20,503 bases of DNA. Source: Oscillospiraceae bacterium (lineage in GTDB: Bacteria > Bacillota > Clostridia > Oscillospirales > Ruminococcaceae). The notes below the pieces were generated by a model. It saw only the letters and a list, made by a program, of their open reading frames with translations. It was not told the origin of the DNA and did no database searches. The position numbers and the translations under genes are program-made. The stretch spans positions 1 through 20,503 of the forward strand of contig DQFX01000052.1 of NCBI GenBank assembly GCA_003531585.1, read 5' to 3'. Shown here in pieces: positions 1-6,876 of the stretch. Numbering within the stretch: position 1 is the first letter of the stretch; each line of letters starts with the position of its first letter.

Positions 1-8
1 CTTTTCAT
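1..8 (-). CDS. 5' end of an unidentified minus-strand gene (partial)
   Basis: Read on the minus strand, an ATG (8-6) followed by AAA opens a frame that leaves the window after two codons. It is preceded at 7-nt spacing by AGGAG (20-16), and a strong promoter lies about 100 bp upstream. The start signals are good, but too little coding sequence is present to name a product. The gene is divergent from csoR. Confidence 0.5.
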
Positions 9-100
9 AGCTGGTCTCCTTGCACGTGAGCCTTCCGCTCATCTTCCTTTGTATATAATAAGACACATTTCAGAATGAAAAGGTTGCATTCTACAGAAAA

Positions 101-129
101 ATTATATCACATTATTGCTGCCTAGTCAA
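101..129 (-). promoter_or_regulatory. Sigma-A-type promoter for the left-edge gene
   Basis: On the minus strand TTGACT (129-124) and TATAAT (106-101) are separated by exactly 17 bp. This is a near-consensus vegetative promoter reading toward the left edge, about 95 bp upstream of the ATG at 8. The long leader between promoter and start could hold control sequence, but I see no clear structure in it. Confidence 0.7.
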
Positions 130-169
130 TGTCTATCCAGTTTTTTCTAAACATATTTTTTAAAACCTC

Positions 170-198
170 TTGACAAATACCCCATGGGGGTATATAAT
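170..198 (+). promoter_or_regulatory. csoR-copA promoter with embedded CsoR operator
   Basis: TTGACA (170-175) and TATAAT (193-198) are 17 bp apart. The spacer is almost entirely filled by the near-palindrome ATACCCCATGGGGGTAT (177-193), which matches the known CsoR operator layout of A/T-rich ends around C-run/G-run half-sites. A repressor bound here would block RNA polymerase directly. The gene immediately downstream encodes CsoR, so autorepression relieved by Cu(I) is the straightforward reading. Confidence 0.9.
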
Positions 199-227
199 AT
201 CCACAGAGAACAACGGAGGTGATACCA

Positions 228-542
228 ATGGAGCACAAAGACTGCTGCCAGTGCGAGCACTGCCAGAAAACCAAGGAGCGCTCCCCGGAAGAATACCGCT
301 CGCTGATGAACCGTCTGAAACGGATACAGGGTCAGCTTCGCGGAATAGAGAACATGCTCGAGAACAACGCCTACTGCACGGATATCATGGTGCAGACCGC
401 GGCTGTCACAGCGGCGCTGAATTCGTTCAACAAGCAGCTCCTTGCGAGCCACATGAAAAGCTGCGTCGCCCAGAACATACGCGAGGGCAACGACGAGGTG
501 ATAGACGAACTCCTCGACACTTTGCAAAAAATGATGAAATAA
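228..542 (+). CDS. csoR: CsoR-family copper-sensing repressor
   Basis: This 104-residue all-helical repressor of the CsoR/RcnR family (DUF156) binds its operator as a tetramer and releases it when Cu(I) binds. The family core is visible as NRLKRIQGQLRGI (28-40). The Cu(I) ligand set Cys-His-Cys is present as C50, H75 and C79, which points to copper rather than nickel, cobalt or formaldehyde sensing. The N-terminus carries an extra cysteine cluster (C6, C7, C9, C12) that Bacillus CsoR lacks and that might bind metal. The ATG at 228 is preferred to the in-frame GTG at 219 because GGAGGT (215-220) is 7 nt from it, while the GTG overlaps that site. It is the first gene of an operon with copA. Confidence 0.93.
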   Translation: MEHKDCCQCEHCQKTKERSPEEYRSLMNRLKRIQGQLRGIENMLENNAYCTDIMVQTAAVTAALNSFNKQLLASHMKSCVAQNIREGNDEVIDELLDTLQKMMK

Positions 543-576
543 CAGATAGATCAAGAAAAAAGAAAGGGGCATGAAA

Positions 577-3087
577 ATGCAGCAATACGACGTCACAGGC
601 ATGACCTGTGCCGCGTGCAGCGCCCGTGTGGAAAAAGCGGTCTCAAAAGTGCCGGGGGTAACTTCCTGCTCGGTGAACCTGCTGACGAACTCGATGGGCG
701 TCGAGGGTACAGCGTCCAGCTCGGACATAATCGCCGCCGTAACGAACGCAGGCTACGGAGCCTCCGTAAAGGGCGCAAAGCCGGAAAAGTCCGCGAAAAG
801 CCCCGAAAACGTGCAGGAAAACGCGTTCCGCTCGATGAAGCACCGGCTGATAGCTTCGCTGGTGTTCCTGGTAATACTGATGTACTTCTCAATGGGGCAC
901 ATGATGTGGGGATTCCCGCTGCCGCCCTTCCTTGAGGGAAATCACACTGCAATGGGGCTGATACAGCTCCTGCTGACTGCGGCGGTCATGGTGATAAACC
1001 AGAGATTCTTTATAAGCGGCTTCAGGTCGCTGGTGAGGGGCGCTCCGAACATGGACACCCTGGTAGCGCTCGGAGCCTCCGCAGCGTTCGGATACAGCAC
1101 TGCGGCGCTGTTCGCAATGACCGACGCGCAGCTCCACGGCGGCGCCGAGGCGGCAATGCCCTTCATGGACGAATTCTACTTCGAATCCGCCGCTATGATA
1201 CTCACGCTGATAACCGTCGGCAAAATGCTGGAAGCGCGCTCCAAGGGCAAGACCACCGACGCGCTCAAATCGCTGATGAAGCTCGCCCCCTCAGAAGCCA
1301 CGGTGATACGCGGCGGCGAGGAGTTGACGATACCGGCGGAGCAGCTGGCAGTCGGGGATATATTCGCGGTGAAGCCCGGCGAGAGCATTCCTGCTGACGG
1401 CGTAGTCATCGAGGGCAGCAGCGCGGTCAACGAATCCGCCCTGACCGGAGAAAGCCTTCCGGTGGACAAATCGGAGGGAAGCAAGGTCTCCGCCGCAACG
1501 ATAAATCAGTCGGGATATCTCAGGTGCCGCGCCGAGAAGGTCGGCGGCGACACCGCGCTGTCAAAGATAATCCAGATGGTGAGCGACGCCTCCGCGACCA
1601 AAGCCCCCATCGCCAAGCTTGCGGACAAGGTTTCCGGCGTGTTCGTCCCGGTGGTCATCGGGATCGCGCTCGTCACTATCGCGGTATGGCTGCTGTGCGG
1701 TCAGACAGTAGGATACTCCCTCGCAAGGGGAATTTCCGTGCTGGTCATAAGCTGCCCATGCGCGCTGGGTCTGGCTACTCCGGTGGCGATAATGGTCGGC
1801 AACGGCATGGGCGCAAAGAACGGCATACTGTTCAAGACTGCGGTCTCGCTTGAGGAGACCGGAAAGGTCAGCATTGTGGCGCTCGACAAGACCGGCACCA
1901 TCACAAAGGGCGAACCCGCGGTCACTGACGTTATCCCCGCCGCCGGGGTCACCCGCGGGGAGCTGCTGAGCTCTGCCTGCGCGCTTGAATCCCGCAGCGA
2001 GCACCCGCTCGCCTCCGCAGTCATGGCGTACTGCTCGGAAAACGGCGCAGCTCCGCAGGAAACCGAGGAATTCACCGCCCTGCCAGGCAGCGGACTTTCC
2101 GCAAAGCTGAACGGCTCCGCGCTTCTCGGCGGCAGCGTGAAGTTCATCTCGGAGAACTCCGAAATGCCGGATGAGCTCCGCGCTGAAACCGACAGGCTCT
2201 CCGGCGAAGGCAAGACTCCGCTGTGCTTCGCCCGCGATGGAAAGCTGCTCGGAGTCATCGCCGCAGCGGACGTTATAAAGCCCGAAAGCCCCGAAGCCGT
2301 GAAGCAGCTCCGGAACATGGGCATACGCGTGGTAATGCTGACCGGCGACAACGAACGCACCGCGAAGGCGGTCGGAGCGCAGGCGGGTGTCGACGAAGTA
2401 ATAGCCGGAGTTCTCCCGGACGGCAAGGAAGCCGTGATACGCTCCCTGAAGGAGCAGGGCAAGGTAGCGATGGTCGGCGACGGAATAAACGACGCCCCCG
2501 CCCTTACCCGCGCGGATATCGGCATAGCCATCGGAGCCGGCACGGATATCGCGATAGACGCGGCGGACGTGGTCCTGATGAACAGCCGTCTCACGGACGT
2601 CCCGGCGGCGGTGCGGCTGAGCCGCGCTTCCCTGCGGAACATCAAGGAGAACCTGTTCTGGGCGTTCATCTACAACACGATAGGTATACCGCTGGCGGCG
2701 GGCGTGTTCGTGAACCTGTTCGGCTGGAGCCTTGACCCGATGTTCGGCGCTGCGGCGATGAGCCTTTCGAGCTTCTGCGTAGTTTCAAACGCGCTCAGGC
2801 TGAATTTCGTGAAGGTCCACAGCCCCGCGCATGACAGAAAAATACACCATATCAGCAACAAACACCACAAGGAGGAAAAATCAATGGAAGTAACAATGAA
2901 GATCGAAGGCATGATGTGCGGTCACTGCGAGGCGGCTGTAAAGAAGGCGCTCGAGGCGCTCCCCACCGTTGAAAGCGCCGAGGTCAGCCACGAAAAGGGC
3001 ACCGCAGTAGTCAAGCTCTCCGCCGAGACCCCGTTTGAGACCCTCAAAAAGGCAGTCGAGGACAAAGACTACAAGGTAATAGGATAA
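577..3087 (+). CDS. copA: Copper-exporting P1B-type ATPase with fused C-terminal CopZ-like domain
   Basis: This 836-residue Cu(I) efflux ATPase pumps cytosolic copper across the membrane at the expense of ATP. An N-terminal heavy-metal-associated domain carries GMTCAAC (8-14). Eight membrane segments surround the actuator TGE (290-292), the CPC ion-path motif (393-395), the phosphorylated aspartate in DKTGT (D437), the P1B His-Pro dipeptide (476-477) and GDGIND near 635. The last membrane segments carry the YN and MSLSS residues that mark Cu(I) specificity. After a His-rich linker, a second heavy-metal-associated domain with GMMCGHC begins at M770. That domain normally exists as the separate chaperone CopZ, and it has its own start signals here. 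Start 577 is chosen because the AAAGGGG at 563-569 is 7 nt away; the ATG at 571 is only 1 nt from it. Co-regulated with csoR. Confidence 0.95.
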   Translation: MQQYDVTGMTCAACSARVEKAVSKVPGVTSCSVNLLTNSMGVEGTASSSDIIAAVTNAGYGASVKGAKPEKSAKSPENVQENAFRSMKHRLIASLVFLVILMYFSMGHMMWGFPLPPFLEGNHTAMGLIQLLLTAAVMVINQRFFISGFRSLVRGAPNMDTLVALGASAAFGYSTAALFAMTDAQLHGGAEAAMPFMDEFYFESAAMILTLITVGKMLEARSKGKTTDALKSLMKLAPSEATVIRGGEELTIPAEQLAVGDIFAVKPGESIPADGVVIEGSSAVNESALTGESLPVDKSEGSKVSAATINQSGYLRCRAEKVGGDTALSKIIQMVSDASATKAPIAKLADKVSGVFVPVVIGIALVTIAVWLLCGQTVGYSLARGISVLVISCPCALGLATPVAIMVGNGMGAKNGILFKTAVSLEETGKVSIVALDKTGTITKGEPAVTDVIPAAGVTRGELLSSACALESRSEHPLASAVMAYCSENGAAPQETEEFTALPGSGLSAKLNGSALLGGSVKFISENSEMPDELRAETDRLSGEGKTPLCFARDGKLLGVIAAADVIKPESPEAVKQLRNMGIRVVMLTGDNERTAKAVGAQAGVDEVIAGVLPDGKEAVIRSLKEQGKVAMVGDGINDAPALTRADIGIAIGAGTDIAIDAADVVLMNSRLTDVPAAVRLSRASLRNIKENLFWAFIYNTIGIPLAAGVFVNLFGWSLDPMFGAAAMSLSSFCVVSNALRLNFVKVHSPAHDRKIHHISNKHHKEEKSMEVTMKIEGMMCGHCEAAVKKALEALPTVESAEVSHEKGTAVVKLSAETPFETLKKAVEDKDYKVIG
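2869..3087 (+). other. Internal ribosome binding site and in-frame start for a free CopZ-like chaperone
   Basis: Inside copA, AAGGAGG (2869-2875) lies 8 nt before an in-frame ATG (2884). Initiation there would give a 67-residue protein with the complete beta-alpha-beta-beta-alpha-beta copper chaperone fold and the GMMCGHC metal site. The signal is as strong as any gene start in the window and falls exactly at the boundary between a His-rich linker and the domain. I read it as a former copZ gene fused in frame to copA that can probably still be made separately. Production of the free form is an inference. Confidence 0.55.
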
Positions 3088-3110
3088 TTCGGAATTCAGA
3101 ATTCGGAATT
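3085..3110 (+). repeat. AATTCGGAATT short interspersed repeat, copy 1
   Basis: Two AATTCGGAATT units (3086-3096 and 3100-3110) are joined by CAG, beginning in the copA stop codon. A nearly identical tandem pair, joined by CTT, begins in the stop codon of the scaffold gene at 20374. Intergenic A/T-rich repeats of this sort are typical of dispersed non-coding repeats; the function is unknown. Confidence 0.6.
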
Positions 3111-3120
3111 ATGGTATCGC

Positions 3121-3152
3121 TTCGCGATGAATCTTAATAGATTCATCGCGAA
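3121..3152. repeat. Perfect 13-bp inverted repeat after copA
   Basis: TTCGCGATGAATC (3121-3133) and its exact reverse complement (3140-3152) flank the 6-nt loop TTAATA. It lies between the AATTCGGAATT repeat and the bidirectional terminator. It lacks a clean T-run, so it is probably part of a dispersed repeat or an RNA 3'-end stabiliser rather than the main terminator. Confidence 0.6.
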
Positions 3153-3167
3153 TTGTGGTCGTTTTCA

Positions 3168-3205
3168 AAAATCAGCCCCGGGCGTGACCGTCCGGGGCTG
3201 ATTTT
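3168..3205. terminator. Bidirectional rho-independent terminator
   Basis: A 14-bp perfect stem, AAAATCAGCCCCGG (3168-3181) with its complement (3192-3205), has a 10-nt loop and A/T tails on both sides. It separates the convergent copA and solute-binding genes and would end transcription from either side. Confidence 0.88.
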
Positions 3206-3227
3206 ATACGTATTCGGGATATAGCTT

Positions 3228-4475
3228 TTAGAATTGTCCGCAGTACTGATCTACCGCTTCGGTTATAGAAATATCCCCGAGATCTCCGTTGAGGTATCCC
3301 AGCATAAACGCATGAAAATTATCAGACAGAATACGATCTGCGGAGTTCTTCCCTGTCAGCGGCGGAACGCTGTCCATCACCTCGAGGTACACCTTTCCGA
3401 TGTCCTGACCGCCGAGCTGCGGCAGCTCTATCGGCTGCATTGCCGCGAATTTCGCGCGGTTTCCGGGAATCACAGTCGTGTCCTGCGACGAGGTATCCAT
3501 GCTGCCGGAAATGCACACGCTCCGGAGCAGCTCCGCTGCCGCTTCACGGTTTTTGCACTGCGGGTTCACCAGCGCGTAGGAGCCTCCCCAGATAAAGTAC
3601 TGCGGACCCGCGCAGACCGCGTAGTCGTCGCTGTTTGTTATCATCGGGAGGACTCCCTCAATATACCAGCTTGCCGTAAAATGCCCGAAAATATCCGGGT
3701 CGGCGAAGCTTTCCGTCCACTCGTTTGACCAGCTGTATCCGCCCCTGAGGCACCCGCTGTCGGTCATTTTCTTAGCCGCAGAGAGCCAGTCCATCGCCGC
3801 CGACGGCACCGAGAGCTTCCCGTTTTTATCGGTAAAGCTGCTACCGCCCGCAAACGCAAAGTACATCTCGTACGCGTTGGTGGTCATGGTGATGCCCTTG
3901 CTCCTGGCAAGTTCGGCGGTCTCCAGGAACTTCTTCCAGTCGGAGATGTGCGACTGCACCGTCTCCGGGTCGTCCGTCCCGAACAGCTTCTTCGCCGCAG
4001 AGCGCTTGTAGAGGAAAACTCCAGGAGCGTTCACAACGGGAAGCGCGCACAGCTCCCCGGAGGAGTTCCTCCCGCTTTCAGTGTTGAAGCTGAACAGCCC
4101 GGAGACCTCCGCTTCGGATATCCCGATATCTTTCATCGGCAGTACGCTGTCCAGGAATCTGCAAATTTCAGCGCTGTCGCAGATGATGATATCCACCGTC
4201 TGACCGCGCCAGCCATATTCCAGTACGTCGTCATAATCTTCGAAGTCGATGTACTCGCTGACGAAATTCAGCCTTGCGCCCTCCGGCTGATATTTTCCCA
4301 CCAAATCTGAGAACTCGTCGTTCCTGCTGAAAACCGTCAGCGTCGATGAGACCGCAGGCTTGTCAGGCTTATAGGGTTTAGCTGGCTCCCTGTCCGAGGC
4401 TGAGCTGAGAATCCCGCTGAAAAATTCGACGATGAATACTATCGCCGCCATCAATACCGAAACCGTTGACTGCAT
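3228..4475 (-). CDS. Extracellular solute-binding-like protein
   Basis: This 415-residue protein has a hydrophobic N-terminal segment (about residues 1-25), then a Lys/Pro-rich linker, then a fold that reads like a family 1 ABC-transporter solute-binding protein: a TLTVFSRN opening strand, a DIIICDSAEI segment, and YKRSAAKKLF and W-rich ligand-binding-type stretches. No lipobox cysteine is present, so it is probably membrane-anchored or secreted rather than a standard lipoprotein. No permease or ATPase gene lies nearby, so the transporter partner and ligand are unknown. Start 4475 is chosen because GGGAGG (4488-4483) is 7 nt upstream; an in-frame ATG at 4490 overlaps that site. It has its own promoter at 4507-4535. 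Confidence 0.72.
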   Translation of the reverse strand: MQSTVSVLMAAIVFIVEFFSGILSSASDREPAKPYKPDKPAVSSTLTVFSRNDEFSDLVGKYQPEGARLNFVSEYIDFEDYDDVLEYGWRGQTVDIIICDSAEICRFLDSVLPMKDIGISEAEVSGLFSFNTESGRNSSGELCALPVVNAPGVFLYKRSAAKKLFGTDDPETVQSHISDWKKFLETAELARSKGITMTTNAYEMYFAFAGGSSFTDKNGKLSVPSAAMDWLSAAKKMTDSGCLRGGYSWSNEWTESFADPDIFGHFTASWYIEGVLPMITNSDDYAVCAGPQYFIWGGSYALVNPQCKNREAAAELLRSVCISGSMDTSSQDTTVIPGNRAKFAAMQPIELPQLGGQDIGKVYLEVMDSVPPLTGKNSADRILSDNFHAFMLGYLNGDLGDISITEAVDQYCGQF

Positions 4476-4506
4476 ATAATTACCTCCCATAATTTAATGT
4501 AATACA

Positions 4507-4535
4507 ATGATACCATATATTTACTTGCTTGTCAA
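4507..4535 (-). promoter_or_regulatory. Sigma-A-type promoter of the solute-binding-like gene
   Basis: On the minus strand TTGACA (4535-4530) and TATCAT (4512-4507) are 17 bp apart. The promoter lies just after the sigF stop codon, so the solute-binding-like gene is expressed independently of the sporulation operon. Confidence 0.75.
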
Positions 4536-4551
4536 CAGTTTTAAGCGATTT

Positions 4552-5193
4552 CTACACCAACTGCTCCCGCAGCTCCTTCAACAGCTTACGCTCGCGGCGG
4601 CTCACCATCACCTGAGTCATTCCGAGGATCTGTGCGGTCTCGCACTGCGTCTTGCGCCGGAAGTACCTCAGCATGAGTATCTCCCTGTCCTCGCCGGAAA
4701 GCTCCGACAGACACTGCCGCAGAGCCAGGCGGTCGATGAGCGCGTCCTCCCCGGAGGCGGACGGCACCGGCAGAGGCTCGCCGTCCTCGCCGCCGTGATC
4801 CAGCGACACCGGAGGGATTCCGGCGCAGAGCGCCTCGGCGGCTTCCTCGGGAGTGACCCCCAGAGCCTGCGCGATGTCCGAGATACGCGGCTCCCCGTTG
4901 GCGGAAAGCTGGTCGCGCAGCCGCGCAGCCTTTACGGAAAGCTCCTTCAAGCTGCGGCTTATCTTCACGCTGCCGCCGTCCCGGAACAGCCGCCGTATCT
5001 CGCCGAGTATCACCGGCACGGCGTAGGTCGAGAAGCACAGCCCGCGCTCCGGCTCGAAGCGGTCGACCGCCTTCACCAGACCCACGCAGCCCGCCGCGTA
5101 CAGCTCCTCGTACTCCACGCCGCGCCCCCGGAACCTGTTCGCCAGCTTATGCACCAGCGGAAGGTTTCCCTCGATGAATTCGTCCCTGGTCAC
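4552..5193 (-). CDS. sigF: RNA polymerase sporulation sigma factor sigma-F
   Basis: This 213-residue sigma-70 family protein is the forespore-specific factor SpoIIAC/SigF, which starts the forespore programme after asymmetric division. Region 2, with its core-binding and -10-melting helices, spans about residues 15-72 (YEELYAAGCVGLVKAVDRF, STYAVPVILGEIRR). A region 3-like segment follows near 75-105, and a region 4 helix-turn-helix occupies the last 53 residues (TAQILGMTQVMVSRRERK). It is shorter than Bacillus SigF (about 255 aa). The start is a GTG at 5193 overlapping the spoIIAB stop as GTGA, with AGGTGA 7 nt upstream; translational coupling is likely. Position as third gene after spoIIAA and spoIIAB separates it from sigma-G, which has similar sequence. 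Confidence 0.92.
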   Translation of the reverse strand: MTRDEFIEGNLPLVHKLANRFRGRGVEYEELYAAGCVGLVKAVDRFEPERGLCFSTYAVPVILGEIRRLFRDGGSVKISRSLKELSVKAARLRDQLSANGEPRISDIAQALGVTPEEAAEALCAGIPPVSLDHGGEDGEPLPVPSASGEDALIDRLALRQCLSELSGEDREILMLRYFRRKTQCETAQILGMTQVMVSRRERKLLKELREQLV

Positions 5194-5675
5194 GCGAGGC
5201 TCACCTGCTTTTCTGACCTTTCCGGCTCGGCGGGGCGCGCGTGTGCGCTTATCCGCTTCTCCATCGTGACGGAAGTTCCCTTTCCCGGCGCGCTCCTGAC
5301 GCTCACGCGGTCCATGAAGCTCTCCATAACCGAGAACCCCAGACCGCTGCGCTCCTCCTCCGGAGCGGTGGTGAACAGCGGAGTCATCGCCTGCTCCACG
5401 TCCTGTATTCCCGCGCCCTTGTCCCTTACGCATATGTAGAACAACCCTCCCGGGTACTGCCGCATTATCAGCTCCACCGTGCCGACGCAGCCGCGGTATC
5501 CGTGCACGATGGCATTCGTGACCGCCTCGGAAACCGCGGTCTTTATCTCGCTTATCTCCCTCACGGTAGGGTCCGCCTGAGCCGCGAAAGCAGCCGCGGC
5601 AGCCCTCGCGTAGCTCTCGTTCACCGACAGCGACGGAAAGCTCAGCCGGCATTCGTTCAGTATCTCACGTTTCAT
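5190..5675 (-). CDS. spoIIAB: Anti-sigma-F factor and SpoIIAA kinase
   Basis: This 161-residue GHKL-fold protein binds and silences sigma-F and also phosphorylates SpoIIAA. The ATP site is visible: N-box SEAVTNAIVHGY (49-60), DKGAGI (85-90), lid region with GLGFSVM (111-117) and GKGTSV (131-136). The length is slightly above the Bacillus protein (146 aa) because of a charged C-terminal extension after about residue 142. The ATG at 5675 overlaps the spoIIAA stop (ATGA), and GGAGG sits 7 nt upstream. An in-frame upward extension to 5780 runs into spoIIAA and is rejected. Second gene of the spoIIA operon. Confidence 0.94.
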   Translation of the reverse strand: MKREILNECRLSFPSLSVNESYARAAAAAFAAQADPTVREISEIKTAVSEAVTNAIVHGYRGCVGTVELIMRQYPGGLFYICVRDKGAGIQDVEQAMTPLFTTAPEEERSGLGFSVMESFMDRVSVRSAPGKGTSVTMEKRISAHARPAEPERSEKQVSLA

Positions 5676-5989
5676 TTCACGACCTCCCTGGTTTCCACCA
5701 GCAGCCCGGCAAGCCCGGACAGCTTTATCACCCCGGCGATTTCCGGGCGCGCGTTCTTGATGATGATATCCCCGCCGCATGCCCTGACCGCACGCAGCCT
5801 CCCGAGTATCAGCCCTATCCCCGAGCTGTCCATGAACCCGACGTTCTCCATGTCGATTATCAGCAGCTCCGGCTGGGAGCGCTCTATCACCTCGTCAAGC
5901 TCCCGGCGCATTTCCCGGGCGGCATGGTGGTCGATATCCCCGGAAAGCGCTGCTGTTATACGCTTTCCGTCGTTGTATAGCTTAACCAT
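5672..5989 (-). CDS. spoIIAA: Anti-anti-sigma factor SpoIIAA
   Basis: This 105-residue STAS-domain protein, when unphosphorylated, pulls SpoIIAB off sigma-F and so switches on forespore transcription. The phosphorylation loop MDSSGIGLILGR is present, with S56 matching the Bacillus serine that SpoIIAB phosphorylates and SpoIIE dephosphorylates. The ATG at 5989 is chosen because GGGGG (6002-5997) is 7 nt upstream; an in-frame TTG at 6007 would precede the ribosome site. First gene of the operon. I could not find a convincing sigma-H promoter upstream. Confidence 0.93.
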   Translation of the reverse strand: MVKLYNDGKRITAALSGDIDHHAAREMRRELDEVIERSQPELLIIDMENVGFMDSSGIGLILGRLRAVRACGGDIIIKNARPEIAGVIKLSGLAGLLVETREVVK

Positions 5990-6141
5990 TTGGTTTCCCC
6001 CTTTCAAGCATGTTTATCTTACCACTTTTCCGTCGCGCAGTTTGTCGTTATTCCGGCGGAGTTCCTGGGTTTTTATGCCGCCTGGTAATACTTCTGCGGA
6101 TATCCTGCCGTTATTTCTCAGATGGTGCGATTTTTGTTGAC

Positions 6142-6178
6142 AAACTGCACAATTTCGCAAAAATTAACTGTGCAGTTT
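6142..6178. repeat. 10-bp inverted repeat in the spoIIA/HD-gene divergent region
   Basis: AAACTGCACA (6142-6151) and its exact complement TGTGCAGTTT (6169-6178) flank a 17-nt A/T-rich loop that itself contains AATT half-sites. It lies about 150 bp upstream of spoIIAA and 20 bp before the plus-strand promoter at 6201. It could be an operator or an RNA hairpin; there is no further evidence. Confidence 0.5.
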
Positions 6179-6200
6179 CGACAAATCCCTGCATAAGCTG

Positions 6201-6229
6201 TTGAAAAACGCGCAACATTATAGTACAAT
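6201..6229 (+). promoter_or_regulatory. Sigma-A-type promoter for the HD-domain gene
   Basis: TTGAAA (6201-6206) and TACAAT (6224-6229) are 17 bp apart, about 95 bp upstream of the TTG start at 6325. The intervening leader shows no clear structure. The 6008-6324 stretch holds only this promoter, the inverted repeat at 6142-6178 and leader sequence. Confidence 0.65.
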
Positions 6230-6324
6230 GTAACTATAAACCGCAGGCAAGAATTGGGCAGAAATGCCAAAACAGGGACGCGCCGTCCTCAGCGGACAGC
6301 GTTTACCTGCAACAGGGTGATAAA

Positions 6325-6876
6325 TTGTACAAAGCTTTATTCTCACGCAAGACCATTGACAAGATACCGGAATACTACGACTGCGTTCACGACCTGCTCA
6401 ACACAAGCGCTGTGCAGGAACTCGGGGAGTACACCCACCACAAGGGCACGACCCGCTTACAGCACAGCCTGAACGTATCCTACTACAACTTCCTGCTCTG
6501 CCGGAAGCTCCATTTTGACGCCTGCTCCGCCGCGAGGGCGGGGCTTCTGCACGACCTGTTCCTCTACGACAGGAAGCAGCACGAACCGGTGGAGGGCGAG
6601 GGAAACCACGCCGTAGGCCACCCGAAAGTAGCGTTCTTCAACGCCGCGGAGATGTTCCCGATAAACGACCGCGAGGGCGATATGATCGCAAACCACATGT
6701 GGCCGCTGTCGCCGCACATGCCGCACTTCCGCGAGACTTGGGTGATACAGTTCGTGGATAAGGCGTGCGCCCTCGGGGAGATAAGCTGTCTGGCGGCGCG
6801 GATCAGCCGCAGCAAGATACGCCTGGCGGCGGCGTTTTCGCTGACGCTCCTGGTGCGCATGACTATTCGCCTGTAA
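6325..6876 (+). CDS. HD-domain phosphohydrolase-like protein
   Basis: This 183-residue cytosolic protein belongs to the HD superfamily of metal-dependent phosphohydrolases. The metal-binding set is seen as H47 (RLQHSLNVS), the H76-D77 doublet (LLHDLFLYD), a following HPKVAF histidine, an NHMWPL histidine and a late VDKACALGE aspartate. The substrate cannot be told from sequence; similar small HD proteins are common and uncharacterised in Clostridia. The start is a TTG with AGGGTGA (6313-6319) 5 nt upstream, and no better ATG precedes the HD motifs. Its 3' end overlaps that of convergent spoIIR by 14 bp, and no terminator separates them. Confidence 0.8.
   Translation: MYKALFSRKTIDKIPEYYDCVHDLLNTSAVQELGEYTHHKGTTRLQHSLNVSYYNFLLCRKLHFDACSAARAGLLHDLFLYDRKQHEPVEGEGNHAVGHPKVAFFNAAEMFPINDREGDMIANHMWPLSPHMPHFRETWVIQFVDKACALGEISCLAARISRSKIRLAAAFSLTLLVRMTIRL

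Noticed and set aside
147..728. Long minus-strand open frame opposite csoR and the start of copA
   Set aside because: It is antisense to two clearly identified genes, has no ribosome site and crosses the csoR operator.
4507..5439. 310-codon plus-strand open frame opposite sigF
   Set aside because: His/Arg/Leu-rich antisense reading of a GC-rich gene with no start signals.
5194..5652. Upstream extension of the sigF frame to 5652
   Set aside because: The added residues are the out-of-frame reading of spoIIAB. The GTG at 5193 overlaps the spoIIAB stop and has a good ribosome site.
5990..6140. Sigma-H promoter for spoIIA
   Set aside because: AGGA and GAAT boxes occur on the minus strand but with the wrong spacing (13 rather than about 21 bases between starts).
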